Source: an uncultured Microbacterium sp. (GTDB lineage Bacteria; Actinomycetota; Actinomycetes; Actinomycetales; Microbacteriaceae). From it: a DNA stretch of 6,678 nt. This document shows, piece after piece, positions 1 to 6,609 of the stretch. The stretch covers positions 1 to 6,678 of the forward strand of contig CANSLE010000137.1 of assembly GCA_947647645.1 (NCBI GenBank), given 5' to 3'. A model generated the notes under the pieces. It was not told where the DNA came from and did no database searches. It was given only the letters and a program-made list of their open reading frames with translations. Each line of letters begins with the position of its first letter. The stretch's first letter is position 1. Both the position numbers and the translations under genes were made by a program.

Positions 1-375
1 GGCGGCGGTGCCGTCTTCGCCGACTGCTGCGGCCCGGTTCTTGCCGGGGCGGCGGCCCCGACCGCTCGTGCCCTGATGCGCTCGCGGTACACGGCGTTCG
101 TGCTCGGCGACGTCGGACACCTGCTCGCGTCCTGGCATCCGGCGACGCGGCCCGAGCGACTCGACCTCGACGCCCACCTCGACTGGCACGGGATGGAGAT
201 CATCGCCACGGAGGGTGGCGAGGGGGTGGATGACCGAGGCGTCGTGGCGTTCCGCGCCCACTGGAGCGATCGGAGCAGCGGGCAGCGCGGCGTGCTCGCC
301 GAGACCAGCCGCTTCCGTCGTGTCGGCGGCCGGTGGGTGTACCTGGACGGTGTCGTCGACGGGCGTAGCGTATGA
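1..375 (+). CDS. YchJ-family (UPF0225) protein, 5' end missing
   Basis: The frame is open from the first base, so the start codon lies before the window; an ATG at 76 is internal. The visible 124 residues begin with a Gly-rich stretch and an ADCCGP motif (residues 7-12), the second half of the Cys-rich, SEC-C-like zinc-binding motif at the N-terminus of YchJ proteins. The first Cys pair is presumably just upstream. Family-typical blocks follow: ALMRSRYTAFVLGD (about 25-38), SWHPATRP, a GVVAFRAHW strand and a closing RFRRVGGRWVYLDG block, giving an NTF2-like fold. Only a few residues should be missing, since family members are about 120-160 residues long. The biochemical function of the family is not established. 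The stop codon overlaps the next start (ATGA at 372-375), so the two genes are probably translated as a coupled pair. Confidence 0.9.
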   Translation, partial: GGGAVFADCCGPVLAGAAAPTARALMRSRYTAFVLGDVGHLLASWHPATRPERLDLDAHLDWHGMEIIATEGGEGVDDRGVVAFRAHWSDRSSGQRGVLAETSRFRRVGGRWVYLDGVVDGRSV

Positions 376-1358
376 GCGTGGCACCCGGTCCGTCCGCCGC
401 GCAGGGGAGCGGCAAGTCGCTCGTGACCGTGCTGGTCGCGCTCGCCGCCAATCTGCTGATCGCGATCGCCAAGACCGTCGCCGCGATGCTCACGGGTGCG
501 GCGAGCATGCTCGCCGAGGCCGCGCACTCCTGGGCCGACACGGGCAACGAGGTGTTGCTGGTGATCGCCGCACGCCGCGCGGTGCGCCCGCGCGACGCGC
601 GGCATCCCACCGGCTACGGACGTGAGGCGTACGTCTGGTCGCTGTTCGCCGCGTTCGGACTGTTCGCCGTCGGCGCGGGCGTGTCGATCATGCACGGCGT
701 GCAGGAGCTGTTCTCGCCGGAGCCGGCTGGGATGTTCGGGGTCTCCTACGCCGTCCTGGGGGTCGCGTTCATCCTGGAGGGCGTGTCGTTCCTGCAGGCG
801 CTGCGTCAGTCGCGGCGGCATGCGAAGGAGAGCTCGCAGGACATCCTCGACTACGTGATGGGAACCTCCGATCCCACGCTGCGGGCGGTGTTCTTCGAGG
901 ATGCCGCGGCGCTGATCGGCCTGGTCATCGCCTTCGCCGGCATCCTGCTGCACCAACTCACCGGATCGCCGGTGCCCGATGCGATCGGATCGATCCTCGT
1001 GGGGGTCCTCCTCGCCGTCGTCGCGGTCGTGCTGATCCGCCAGAATCGCCGGTTCCTCGTCGGCGTCGCGGTGGATCCACGGATCCGCGCCGCCGCGCTC
1101 AGGCGACTCCTCGCCGAACCGGGGATCGCGCAGGTCACCTATCTGCACATCGAGTACGTCGGGCCCGGCCGGGTGTTCGTTGTCGCGGCGGTCGACCTCG
1201 TCGGCGACATCGCCGAGCACGTCGTCGCGGCGCGGTTGAACGACATCGAGGACCGTCTTGCCGAGAGCCCGCGCGTGGCGTGGGCCGTGCTGACCCTGTC
1301 TCGGCCGGGCGCGCCGGCCCTCGATCCCGAACACCCCGCGGATCCGCTGCGCGGCTGA
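372..1358 (+). CDS. Cation diffusion facilitator (CDF) metal transporter, SLC30A9-like
   Basis: This 328-residue protein is an inner-membrane CDF transporter, expected to export a divalent cation such as zinc in exchange for protons; the metal cannot be read from the sequence. About six membrane helices are visible (roughly 17-38, 41-66, 88-110, 122-142, 170-194 and 203-223), followed by a soluble C-terminal domain (about 230-310) like the CDF dimerisation domain. Helix 2 carries the metal-site pattern HSWAD (H52, D56). Helix 5 carries FFEDAAALIGL (E176, D177) instead of the usual H/D-x-x-x-D. The linker before it, through YVMGTSDPTL, and the ED motif resemble the SLC30A9/ZnT9-like subgroup. 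There is no His-rich loop. The start is chosen from the ATGA overlap with the upstream YchJ-family gene; the only Shine-Dalgarno-like sequence before it (GGGCG) is weak, which fits translational coupling. Confidence 0.93.
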   Translation: MSVAPGPSAAQGSGKSLVTVLVALAANLLIAIAKTVAAMLTGAASMLAEAAHSWADTGNEVLLVIAARRAVRPRDARHPTGYGREAYVWSLFAAFGLFAVGAGVSIMHGVQELFSPEPAGMFGVSYAVLGVAFILEGVSFLQALRQSRRHAKESSQDILDYVMGTSDPTLRAVFFEDAAALIGLVIAFAGILLHQLTGSPVPDAIGSILVGVLLAVVAVVLIRQNRRFLVGVAVDPRIRAAALRRLLAEPGIAQVTYLHIEYVGPGRVFVVAAVDLVGDIAEHVVAARLNDIEDRLAESPRVAWAVLTLSRPGAPALDPEHPADPLRG

Positions 1359-1361
1359 CGA

Positions 1362-1379
1362 GCTCCCGGGCGCCGGAGC
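1362..1379 (+). other. Short GC-rich inverted repeat after the transporter gene
   Basis: GCTCC (1362-1366) pairs with GGAGC (1375-1379) around an 8-base loop, three bases after the transporter stop. It is short and has no T-run after it, so it would be a weak terminator at best. It is listed because no better candidate for ending the upstream operon is visible. Confidence 0.2.
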
Positions 1380-1387
1380 GGCGATTC

Positions 1388-1396
1388 TGATACCCT
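1388..1396 (+). promoter_or_regulatory. Probable extended -10 promoter of rpsA
   Basis: TGATACCCT matches the extended -10 form TGn-TAnnnT used by actinobacterial housekeeping sigma factors. It lies 154 bases before the rpsA start, in the only gap between the transporter and rpsA. Transcription would begin near 1402-1404, giving a leader of about 148 bases. I see no clear -35 box at 17-18 bases upstream, which is acceptable for an extended -10 promoter but lowers confidence. Confidence 0.4.
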
Positions 1397-1462
1397 GGAG
1401 TGTCATTCGTGTGGTCCTGCCGCTCGTTCGTGACACGCAATCCCTGACCGACCGCTCCGGCG

Positions 1463-1494
1463 GCGGCATCCGTTCGTGTTCGTCCGGATGCCGC
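1463..1494 (+). promoter_or_regulatory. Hairpin in the rpsA 5' leader
   Basis: GCGGCATCCG (1463-1472) and CGGATGCCGC (1485-1494) form a perfect 10-bp stem with a 12-base loop, ending 40 bases before the rpsA Shine-Dalgarno sequence. No T-run follows, so it does not look like an intrinsic terminator. It could be a leader structure for control of S1 synthesis. S1 represses its own translation in Escherichia coli, but nothing here proves the same mechanism. Confidence 0.5.
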
Positions 1495-1534
1495 GATGCG
1501 ATCTTCCGCCTCGGAGCCCGACATCCAACCCAAC

Positions 1535-1539
1535 AAGGA
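1535..1539 (+). promoter_or_regulatory. Ribosome binding site of rpsA
   Basis: AAGGA ends 11 bases before the ATG at 1551, a rather long but workable spacing. It supports 1551 as the start over an in-frame GTG at 1476, which lies inside the loop of the leader hairpin and has no comparable site before it. Confidence 0.6.
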
Positions 1540-1550
1540 CAACCCACTAC

Positions 1551-3002
1551 ATGACTACCGCAACGACCGCCCCGGCCACCAAGCAGGTCGCCATCAACGA
1601 CATCGGATCTGCTGAGGACTTCCTGGCCGCGGTCGAGAAGACCCTGAAGTTCTTCAACGACGGCGACCTCATCGAAGGCACCGTGGTGAAGATCGACCGC
1701 GACGAGGTCCTCCTCGACGTCGGGTACAAGACCGAGGGTGTCATCCCCTCGCGCGAGCTCTCCATCAAGCACGACGTCGACCCCAACGAGGTCGTCAAGG
1801 TCGGCGATGAGGTCGAAGCGCTCGTTCTCCAGAAGGAGGACAAGGAAGGCCGCCTGATCCTGTCCAAGAAGCGCGCGCAGTACGAGCGCGCCTGGGGCGA
1901 CGTCGAGAAGATCAAGGAGAACGACGGTGTCGTCACCGGCTCCGTGATCGAGGTCGTCAAGGGTGGTCTGATCGTCGACATCGGCCTGCGCGGCTTCCTG
2001 CCCGCGTCGCTCATCGAGCTGCGCCGCGTCCGCGACCTCACGCCGTACCTCGGCCAGGAGATCGAGGCCAAGATCCTCGAGCTCGACAAGAACCGCAACA
2101 ACGTCGTGCTCTCGCGCCGCGCCCTGCTCGAGCAGACGCAGTCCGAGTCGCGCACCACGTTCCTCAACAACCTGCACAAGGGTCAGGTCCGCAAGGGTGT
2201 CGTCTCGTCGATCGTCAACTTCGGTGCGTTCGTCGACCTCGGCGGCGTCGACGGTCTCGTCCACGTGTCGGAGCTGTCCTGGAAGCACATCGAGCACGCC
2301 TCCGAGGTCGTCGAGGTGGGCCAGGAGGTCACCGTCGAGATCCTCGAGGTCGACCTCGACCGCGAGCGCGTCTCCCTGTCGCTGAAGGCGACGCAGGAGG
2401 ACCCGTGGCAGGTCTTCGCCCGCACCCACGCGATCGGTCAGGTCGCACCGGGCAAGGTCACCAAGCTCGTCCCCTTCGGTGCGTTCGTCCGCGTCGCCGA
2501 TGGCATCGAGGGCCTCGTGCACATCTCGGAGCTGTCGGGCAAGCACGTCGAGCTCGCCGAGCAGGTCGTGTCGGTCGGCGAAGAGGTCTTCGTCAAGATC
2601 ATCGACATCGACCTCGAGCGTCGCCGCATCTCGCTGTCGCTCAAGCAGGCCAACGAGTCGGTCGACCCCAACGGCACCGAGTTCGACCCGGCGCTGTACG
2701 GCATGGCCACCGAGTACGACGAGAACGGCGAGTACAAGTACCCCGAGGGCTTCGACCCCGAGTCGGGCGCCTGGCTCGAGGGCTTCGACGCTCAGCGCGA
2801 GAAGTGGGAGCAGGAGTACGCGGCTGCCCAGGCTCGCTGGGAGGCGCACAAGCTCGCGGTCACCAAGTCGCTCGAGGCCGAGGCTGCTGCTCCGGTCGAG
2901 ACCGGTTCGTCCTCGTTCTCGTCCGACTCCTCGAACGGCGGCGGCACGCTCGCCGACGACGAGGCCCTCGCGGCTCTCCGCGAGAAGCTGTCGGGTCGCT
3001 GA
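1551..3002 (+). CDS. rpsA: 30S ribosomal protein S1
   Basis: S1 binds mRNA on the small ribosomal subunit and helps start translation. The 483-residue product has the four S1 (OB-fold) domains usual in actinobacteria, against six in Escherichia coli: roughly 38-107, 124-191, 209-279 and 296-365. Domains 3 and 4 are the most canonical, each with a NFGAFVDL or PFGAFVRV strand followed by GLVHVSELS or GLVHISELS. The acidic tail of about 118 residues contains YGMATEYDENGEYKYPEGFDP, a Ser/Gly-rich linker (about 450-466) and a conserved-looking end, ADDEALAALREKLSGR. The start at 1551 is supported by AAGGA at 1535 and by the absence of S1 homology upstream. Codon use is strongly biased (AAG, GAG, CTC, GTC), as in highly expressed genes. 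It appears to be a single-gene unit with its own promoter and terminator. Confidence 0.98.
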   Translation: MTTATTAPATKQVAINDIGSAEDFLAAVEKTLKFFNDGDLIEGTVVKIDRDEVLLDVGYKTEGVIPSRELSIKHDVDPNEVVKVGDEVEALVLQKEDKEGRLILSKKRAQYERAWGDVEKIKENDGVVTGSVIEVVKGGLIVDIGLRGFLPASLIELRRVRDLTPYLGQEIEAKILELDKNRNNVVLSRRALLEQTQSESRTTFLNNLHKGQVRKGVVSSIVNFGAFVDLGGVDGLVHVSELSWKHIEHASEVVEVGQEVTVEILEVDLDRERVSLSLKATQEDPWQVFARTHAIGQVAPGKVTKLVPFGAFVRVADGIEGLVHISELSGKHVELAEQVVSVGEEVFVKIIDIDLERRRISLSLKQANESVDPNGTEFDPALYGMATEYDENGEYKYPEGFDPESGAWLEGFDAQREKWEQEYAAAQARWEAHKLAVTKSLEAEAAAPVETGSSSFSSDSSNGGGTLADDEALAALREKLSGR

Positions 3003-3018
3003 GCACCACCGCACACGC

Positions 3019-3064
3019 ACACAGGGCCGTTGCCCCGGTTTCTTCCGGGGCAACGGCCCTGTGT
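3019..3064 (+). terminator. Strong hairpin terminator after rpsA
   Basis: The arms 3019-3038 and 3045-3064 are perfect 20-base reverse complements around the 6-base loop TTTCTT, beginning 17 bases after the rpsA stop. The stem is very GC-rich. The expected T-run is missing: CGTCGCTGCG follows. Strong stems without a U-tract are common in GC-rich actinobacteria, so termination is the most likely role. It also separates rpsA from the downstream kinase promoter. Confidence 0.85.
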
Positions 3065-3097
3065 CGTCGCTGCGCGTCCGGGGCTCCTCTCCGGCTG

Positions 3098-3103
3098 TAA
3101 CGT
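3098..3103 (+). promoter_or_regulatory. -10 box for a probable leaderless kinase mRNA
   Basis: TAACGT (preceded by TG) fits the TAnnnT -10 pattern and ends 6 bases before the kinase ATG at 3110. Transcription would then start at or beside the A of the ATG. The region before the ATG (CGTCGTCCC) has no Shine-Dalgarno sequence. Together these indicate a leaderless transcript, common in actinobacteria. No clear -35 box is visible. Confidence 0.6.
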
Positions 3104-3109
3104 CGTCCC

Positions 3110-4795
3110 ATGGCGAACACCCCTCGCGCCGCAGACGGACACATCGCGGGCGAACTGCGTGACCGGGTCGCGGCGAACAGTCAACTCGTGCTGTGCGCGG
3201 TCGTCGGAGTGCTCTTCGTCATCGGGATCGCGACCGCGTCGCTCGCGGACGGCAGCCTGTTCGGCGTCGCGGTGCTGCTGGTCGTGCTCGGCGGCGTCGC
3301 CGCACTCGCGGTGCCGTGGTCGCTGTTGCCGCCCTACGTCGTCGCCGTCATCCCCGTCGTGGACATCGGCGCGGTCGCTCTCATGCGCATCTCGGACCCC
3401 TCCGCCGCGTTCGGTCTGCTGTGGGTGTTTCCCGCGATGTGGCTCTCGACGTTCGGTCGGGTCGGGTTCGCCGTCGCCGCGATCGGCATCCCCTCTCTCT
3501 ACTGGACGATCCTCTCGGCGGGCTCATCCACGAGCGGCACCTACGCGGTCGTCCTTCTCCCTGTCGTCGTCGTCGCCGTCAGCGCGGCCAGCTTCTGGGC
3601 GGCGCGCCGCTACGATGCGCAACGCAACCTCCTGGACCGCCAGATGGTGCGTGTCTCCGCCGCCCACCGCGAGGCGCTCCGACAGGAGCAGCTCGTCAGC
3701 GAGGTGCTCGACACCGTCGACTTCGGCGTGATCCGCCTCTCGGAGAACGGCGAGGTCGTGCTCGAGAACGACGCCCTCATCCGCTTCGGCCACATCCCCG
3801 GGTTCCTGCACGCCGAATCGGCGACGGGGGACGTGCTCGATGACACGTTCGCCCCGCTCGCGCCGGCTCAGCATCCGCTCGTGCGTCTTCGGCGTCGCGA
3901 GTCCTTCGACGACGTCGTGCTGTGGTTCACCCTCGTCAACCGCACCCGGCGGGCGTTCGCGTTCTCGGGGCGCCACCTCACCGACCACAACGGTGTCTCG
4001 GCGGGCGCGGTGCTGATCGCCCGTGACGTGACTGCCGAACGCGACGCGCAGCGGGTGCGCGATGATCTCGTGGCATCCATCTCGCACGAGTTACGCACCC
4101 CCCTGACCTCGATCCTGGGCTACCTCGAGCTCGCCCTCGACGGTGGCGGACTCTCAGACGGCGCACGTCGGCAGGTGGACACGGCGTTTCGCAACAGCGA
4201 GCGTCTGCTCGGCATCGTCACCGACATCCTCTCCGCGTCCTCGCGGTCCGGGGCGTCGATCGACACCCGGCTGCGTCCGCGCGCACTCGACATCGCGGAG
4301 ATCGTCCGTTCCGCCGTCGCCGGGCTCGACCCGGTGGCGGAGGCGCGGTTCGTGCGCATCCGCGTCGAGCAGGCGGGCTGGGCGGAGGCGTATGTCGACG
4401 CCGCCCGGATCCGTCAGGTGGTCGACAACCTCCTCGCCAACGCCATCAAGTTCAACCGTGACGGGGGGACGGTCACGGCGTCGACGTCCACGGACGGCAT
4501 CCATACGGTGATCCGCGTCGCCGACACCGGCATCGGCATGACCCCTGAGTCCACGGCCCGCGTGTTCGAGCGGTTCTTCCGCGCGACGCCGTCGGTGCCG
4601 GGGAACGGGCTCGGACTGTCCATCACGCGGGACATCGTCGCCGCGCACGGCGGGACGATCAGCGTCGACTCGGTGGCCGGGGAGGGTACCGTCTTCTCCG
4701 TCGTCCTGCCGGCGACGCGCGACGTGTACGAACGCGACGTCGAGGCCGTCGACGCGGTGCCCCAGCCGGCGCTCAGACGTGAGAACGCCTCATGA
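3110..4795 (+). CDS. Membrane PAS sensor histidine kinase
   Basis: This 561-residue protein should autophosphorylate on a histidine in response to a signal and pass the phosphate to a response regulator. The N-terminus holds about six hydrophobic helices (roughly 24-47, 49-69, 75-92, 98-117, 119-137 and 143-165) with almost no extracytoplasmic domain, suggesting sensing within or at the membrane. A linker (about 166-195) leads to a PAS-like domain (about 195-310, beginning VLDTVDFGVIRLSENGEVV). The HisKA dimerisation domain has the H box SISHELRTPLTSILGY with H326 as phosphoacceptor. The HATPase domain shows the N box DNLLANAIKFN (439-449), G1 box DTGIGM (472-477), F box FERFFR (486-491) and G2 box GNGLGL (498-503), so the catalytic set is complete. 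The next gene overlaps it by ATGA. No response regulator is in the window. The input signal and partner are unknown. The start fits a leaderless mRNA and precedes the first helix. Confidence 0.93.
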   Translation: MANTPRAADGHIAGELRDRVAANSQLVLCAVVGVLFVIGIATASLADGSLFGVAVLLVVLGGVAALAVPWSLLPPYVVAVIPVVDIGAVALMRISDPSAAFGLLWVFPAMWLSTFGRVGFAVAAIGIPSLYWTILSAGSSTSGTYAVVLLPVVVVAVSAASFWAARRYDAQRNLLDRQMVRVSAAHREALRQEQLVSEVLDTVDFGVIRLSENGEVVLENDALIRFGHIPGFLHAESATGDVLDDTFAPLAPAQHPLVRLRRRESFDDVVLWFTLVNRTRRAFAFSGRHLTDHNGVSAGAVLIARDVTAERDAQRVRDDLVASISHELRTPLTSILGYLELALDGGGLSDGARRQVDTAFRNSERLLGIVTDILSASSRSGASIDTRLRPRALDIAEIVRSAVAGLDPVAEARFVRIRVEQAGWAEAYVDAARIRQVVDNLLANAIKFNRDGGTVTASTSTDGIHTVIRVADTGIGMTPESTARVFERFFRATPSVPGNGLGLSITRDIVAAHGGTISVDSVAGEGTVFSVVLPATRDVYERDVEAVDAVPQPALRRENAS

Positions 4796-5991
4796 ACCTC
4801 GACCTGTTCAGTGTGAGCGTGATGACCGCGCTGGTCGCGTCGGTGGCCAGCCTCACGTTCATCCTCGACACCCTGCTGCGCCGTGACACGGGACCGGGTC
4901 GGCTCTGGGCCGTCGCCTTCTTCTGCGGTCTCGCGACCACCATCGCGTACCTGGCGTGGTCGGCCGGCGTCGGCGGAGCCGTCTCGGTGGCGGTCGGCAA
5001 CACGCTGTTCGTCTGCGTGCCGGGATTCATGCTGCTCGGATGCCGCCGCTTCAACGACCGCTCCCTGACCGCGGTCGCCGTCGCCACCGGCCTCCTCGCG
5101 GCGGTGACTTTCGTCGCGGTCCTGGTGGAGTACCCCGCGAGGTCCAACTGGGGCGGCTGGTGGGCCATGGCCGCCGCGCTCGTCGTGCTCTTCGGCTGTG
5201 GAGCGGCGGAGTCGCTGCGCGCGCCGATGCGGGGCCTGCGTAGCGCCTGGGCGCTGTCGGCCGTCCTGGGGCTCGCCGGCGTCTTCTACGGGACGCGCCT
5301 GGGCGTGTTCCTGTCTCTCGGTCCCCAGAGCGAACTGTTCTCGCGGTGGCTCGGGTCGATCAGCGCCAACCTCGTCACCGTGGTCCTGACCATGGTCGCC
5401 GTGATCGTCACGTCCGTGCTGCGATCCCACCGGACGACGCTGCAGCGGTACGAGTGGCTCACCTCCAACGGCGTCGCCGCCGACGGGGTCATGTTGCCGC
5501 GCACGTTCGCCGGCGCCCTCGCCGATGTCGTCGAGCGCGCGTCATGGCGCCGCGAGGGGATCGCCGTCATCGTCATGCGTGCGGACGGTGTCGAGGAGAT
5601 CGGGGACGCTTTCGGCAGCGACGTCGCCGAGACCATCTCCTCGGCCTGCCGCCGCGCGGCGCGCTCGTATGCACCCGCCGCGGCGCTGGTCGGCGAGGAC
5701 GGCGACGGCCAACTCGTCATCTGCAGCCTCGCCGAGTCGACGGCCGACGCCCGCCGCATGGGCGGGGCCCTCTTCCGCGGCCTCATCGACGAGCTGATGG
5801 TGGTGGACCGGGGGCGACTCGCCTCGGTGGGGGTGGGCGTCGCGCTCACCCCTGTCCTCGGCTACGACCCGCAGTCGCTCCTCGCCGCCGCGCGGGAGTC
5901 CGCGCTCCGGGCGGCCCGGATCGCCGAGGCCTCGGTGATCGTCGCGGGAGCGCCGACGGCGCGCGACGCCGTACACGTGGCATCCTCGTAG
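4792..5991 (+). CDS. Polytopic membrane protein with degenerate GGDEF-like domain
   Basis: The 399-residue product has about seven hydrophobic segments (roughly 5-26, 37-57, 63-84, 92-112, 123-141, 151-175 and 190-210), then a cytoplasmic domain from about 235 to 390 with the general layout of GGDEF diguanylate cyclase domains: a strand IAVIVMRAD, a helix after it, a later strand ASVGVGVAL, and LLAAARESALRAAR where active cyclases have a LL..AD.AL..AK helix. The catalytic signature is gone. GEDGDGQLVI (301-310) occupies the place of GG[DE]EF, and the usual FK..ND..GH..GD segment reads VEEIGDAFGSDVAE. An RxxD inhibitory site is also absent. I infer it does not synthesise cyclic-di-GMP and may bind a ligand or partner with the upstream kinase. 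The ATGA overlap with that kinase gene fixes the start and implies coupled translation. Function is otherwise unknown. Confidence 0.75.
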   Translation: MNLDLFSVSVMTALVASVASLTFILDTLLRRDTGPGRLWAVAFFCGLATTIAYLAWSAGVGGAVSVAVGNTLFVCVPGFMLLGCRRFNDRSLTAVAVATGLLAAVTFVAVLVEYPARSNWGGWWAMAAALVVLFGCGAAESLRAPMRGLRSAWALSAVLGLAGVFYGTRLGVFLSLGPQSELFSRWLGSISANLVTVVLTMVAVIVTSVLRSHRTTLQRYEWLTSNGVAADGVMLPRTFAGALADVVERASWRREGIAVIVMRADGVEEIGDAFGSDVAETISSACRRAARSYAPAAALVGEDGDGQLVICSLAESTADARRMGGALFRGLIDELMVVDRGRLASVGVGVALTPVLGYDPQSLLAAARESALRAARIAEASVIVAGAPTARDAVHVASS

Positions 5992-5993
5992 GC

Positions 5994-6608
5994 ATGGCTC
6001 TGATCGCGCTCACCGGCGGTATCGCTTCGGGCAAGTCGACGATCGCGCGTCGTCTCGCCGAGCACGGCGCGGTGATCGTGGACGCCGACGCGATCGTGCG
6101 GGATGTGCAGTCGGCCGGATCGCCCGTCCTCGCCCGGATCGCCGACGAGTTCGGACCGGATGTCCTCGACGAGGACGGCGGTCTGGACCGCGCCGCACTC
6201 GGGGCACTCGTGTTCTCGGACGACGCTGCCCGCGCCCGCCTCAACGCGATCGTGCACCCCGCGGTCAGGGCGGAGTCCGCCGAACGCTTCGCCGCTGCCC
6301 TCGCCGCCGACCCGGATGCCGTCGTGGTCTACGACGTGCCGTTGCTGGTGGAGGCGCGCGTGGACGACCCCTGGGACCTCATCGTGGTCGCGCACGCGCC
6401 CGCCCCCCTGCGGATGGATCGCCTGGTGGCGCTGCGCGGACTCACACCCGACGCGGCGCGGTCTCGCATCGCTGCCCAGGTGGACGATCGGGCAAGGCTC
6501 GCGCTCGCCGACGTCGTCATCGACACCGCGGGCTCCCTCGAGGAGACGCATGCGCAGACCGACGCGCTGTGGGACCGACTCCGCGCGACGGGCTCCAGCG
6601 GCGTCTGA
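5994..6608 (+). CDS. coaE: Dephospho-CoA kinase
   Basis: CoaE catalyses the last step of coenzyme A synthesis in the cytoplasm, ATP-dependent phosphorylation of the 3'-hydroxyl of dephospho-CoA. The 204-residue product starts with LIALTGGIASGKST, containing the P-loop GGIASGKS (8-15). The conserved DAD (30-32) follows, with D32 or its neighbour in the catalytic aspartate region. Further family blocks are LNAIVHPAVR (83-92), YDVPLLVE (113-120) and the C-terminal region DRLVALRGLTPDAARSRIAAQ with DVVID. The length matches stand-alone CoaE; there is no GrpB-like C-terminal extension as seen in mycobacterial CoaE. The ATG lies two bases after the preceding stop, and the P-loop strand begins at once, leaving no doubt about the start. 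The preceding bases (GTAGGC) give only a weak ribosome site, so coupling to the upstream gene is plausible. In M. tuberculosis coaE directly follows rpsA; here two signalling genes lie between. Confidence 0.97.
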   Translation: MALIALTGGIASGKSTIARRLAEHGAVIVDADAIVRDVQSAGSPVLARIADEFGPDVLDEDGGLDRAALGALVFSDDAARARLNAIVHPAVRAESAERFAAALAADPDAVVVYDVPLLVEARVDDPWDLIVVAHAPAPLRMDRLVALRGLTPDAARSRIAAQVDDRARLALADVVIDTAGSLEETHAQTDALWDRLRATGSSGV

Positions 6609-6609
6609 T

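Noticed and set aside
76..375. A complete 99-residue gene starting at the ATG at 76
   Set aside because: The frame is open to the window edge and the upstream codons encode the family's CCGP motif, so the gene starts before the window.
1476..1550. In-frame GTG that would extend rpsA by 25 residues
   Set aside because: The added residues show no S1 similarity, the GTG lies in the loop of a leader hairpin without a ribosome site, and AAGGA precedes the ATG at 1551.
2405..3100. 231-codon + strand frame overlapping the end of rpsA
   Set aside because: The product is an Arg-rich string without recognisable domains; it is the shifted frame of rpsA and runs through its terminator.
4414..5430. 338-codon open frame on the minus strand
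   Set aside because: It runs antisense to the kinase and GGDEF-like genes, its product is low-complexity and rich in Arg, Gly, Asp and His, and it crosses two well-supported genes. It is a by-product of G/C-rich third positions.
5346..5993. Long N-terminal extension of the coaE frame
   Set aside because: The extension is Arg-rich nonsense in a shifted frame of the GGDEF-like gene; CoaE homology begins exactly at the ATG at 5994.
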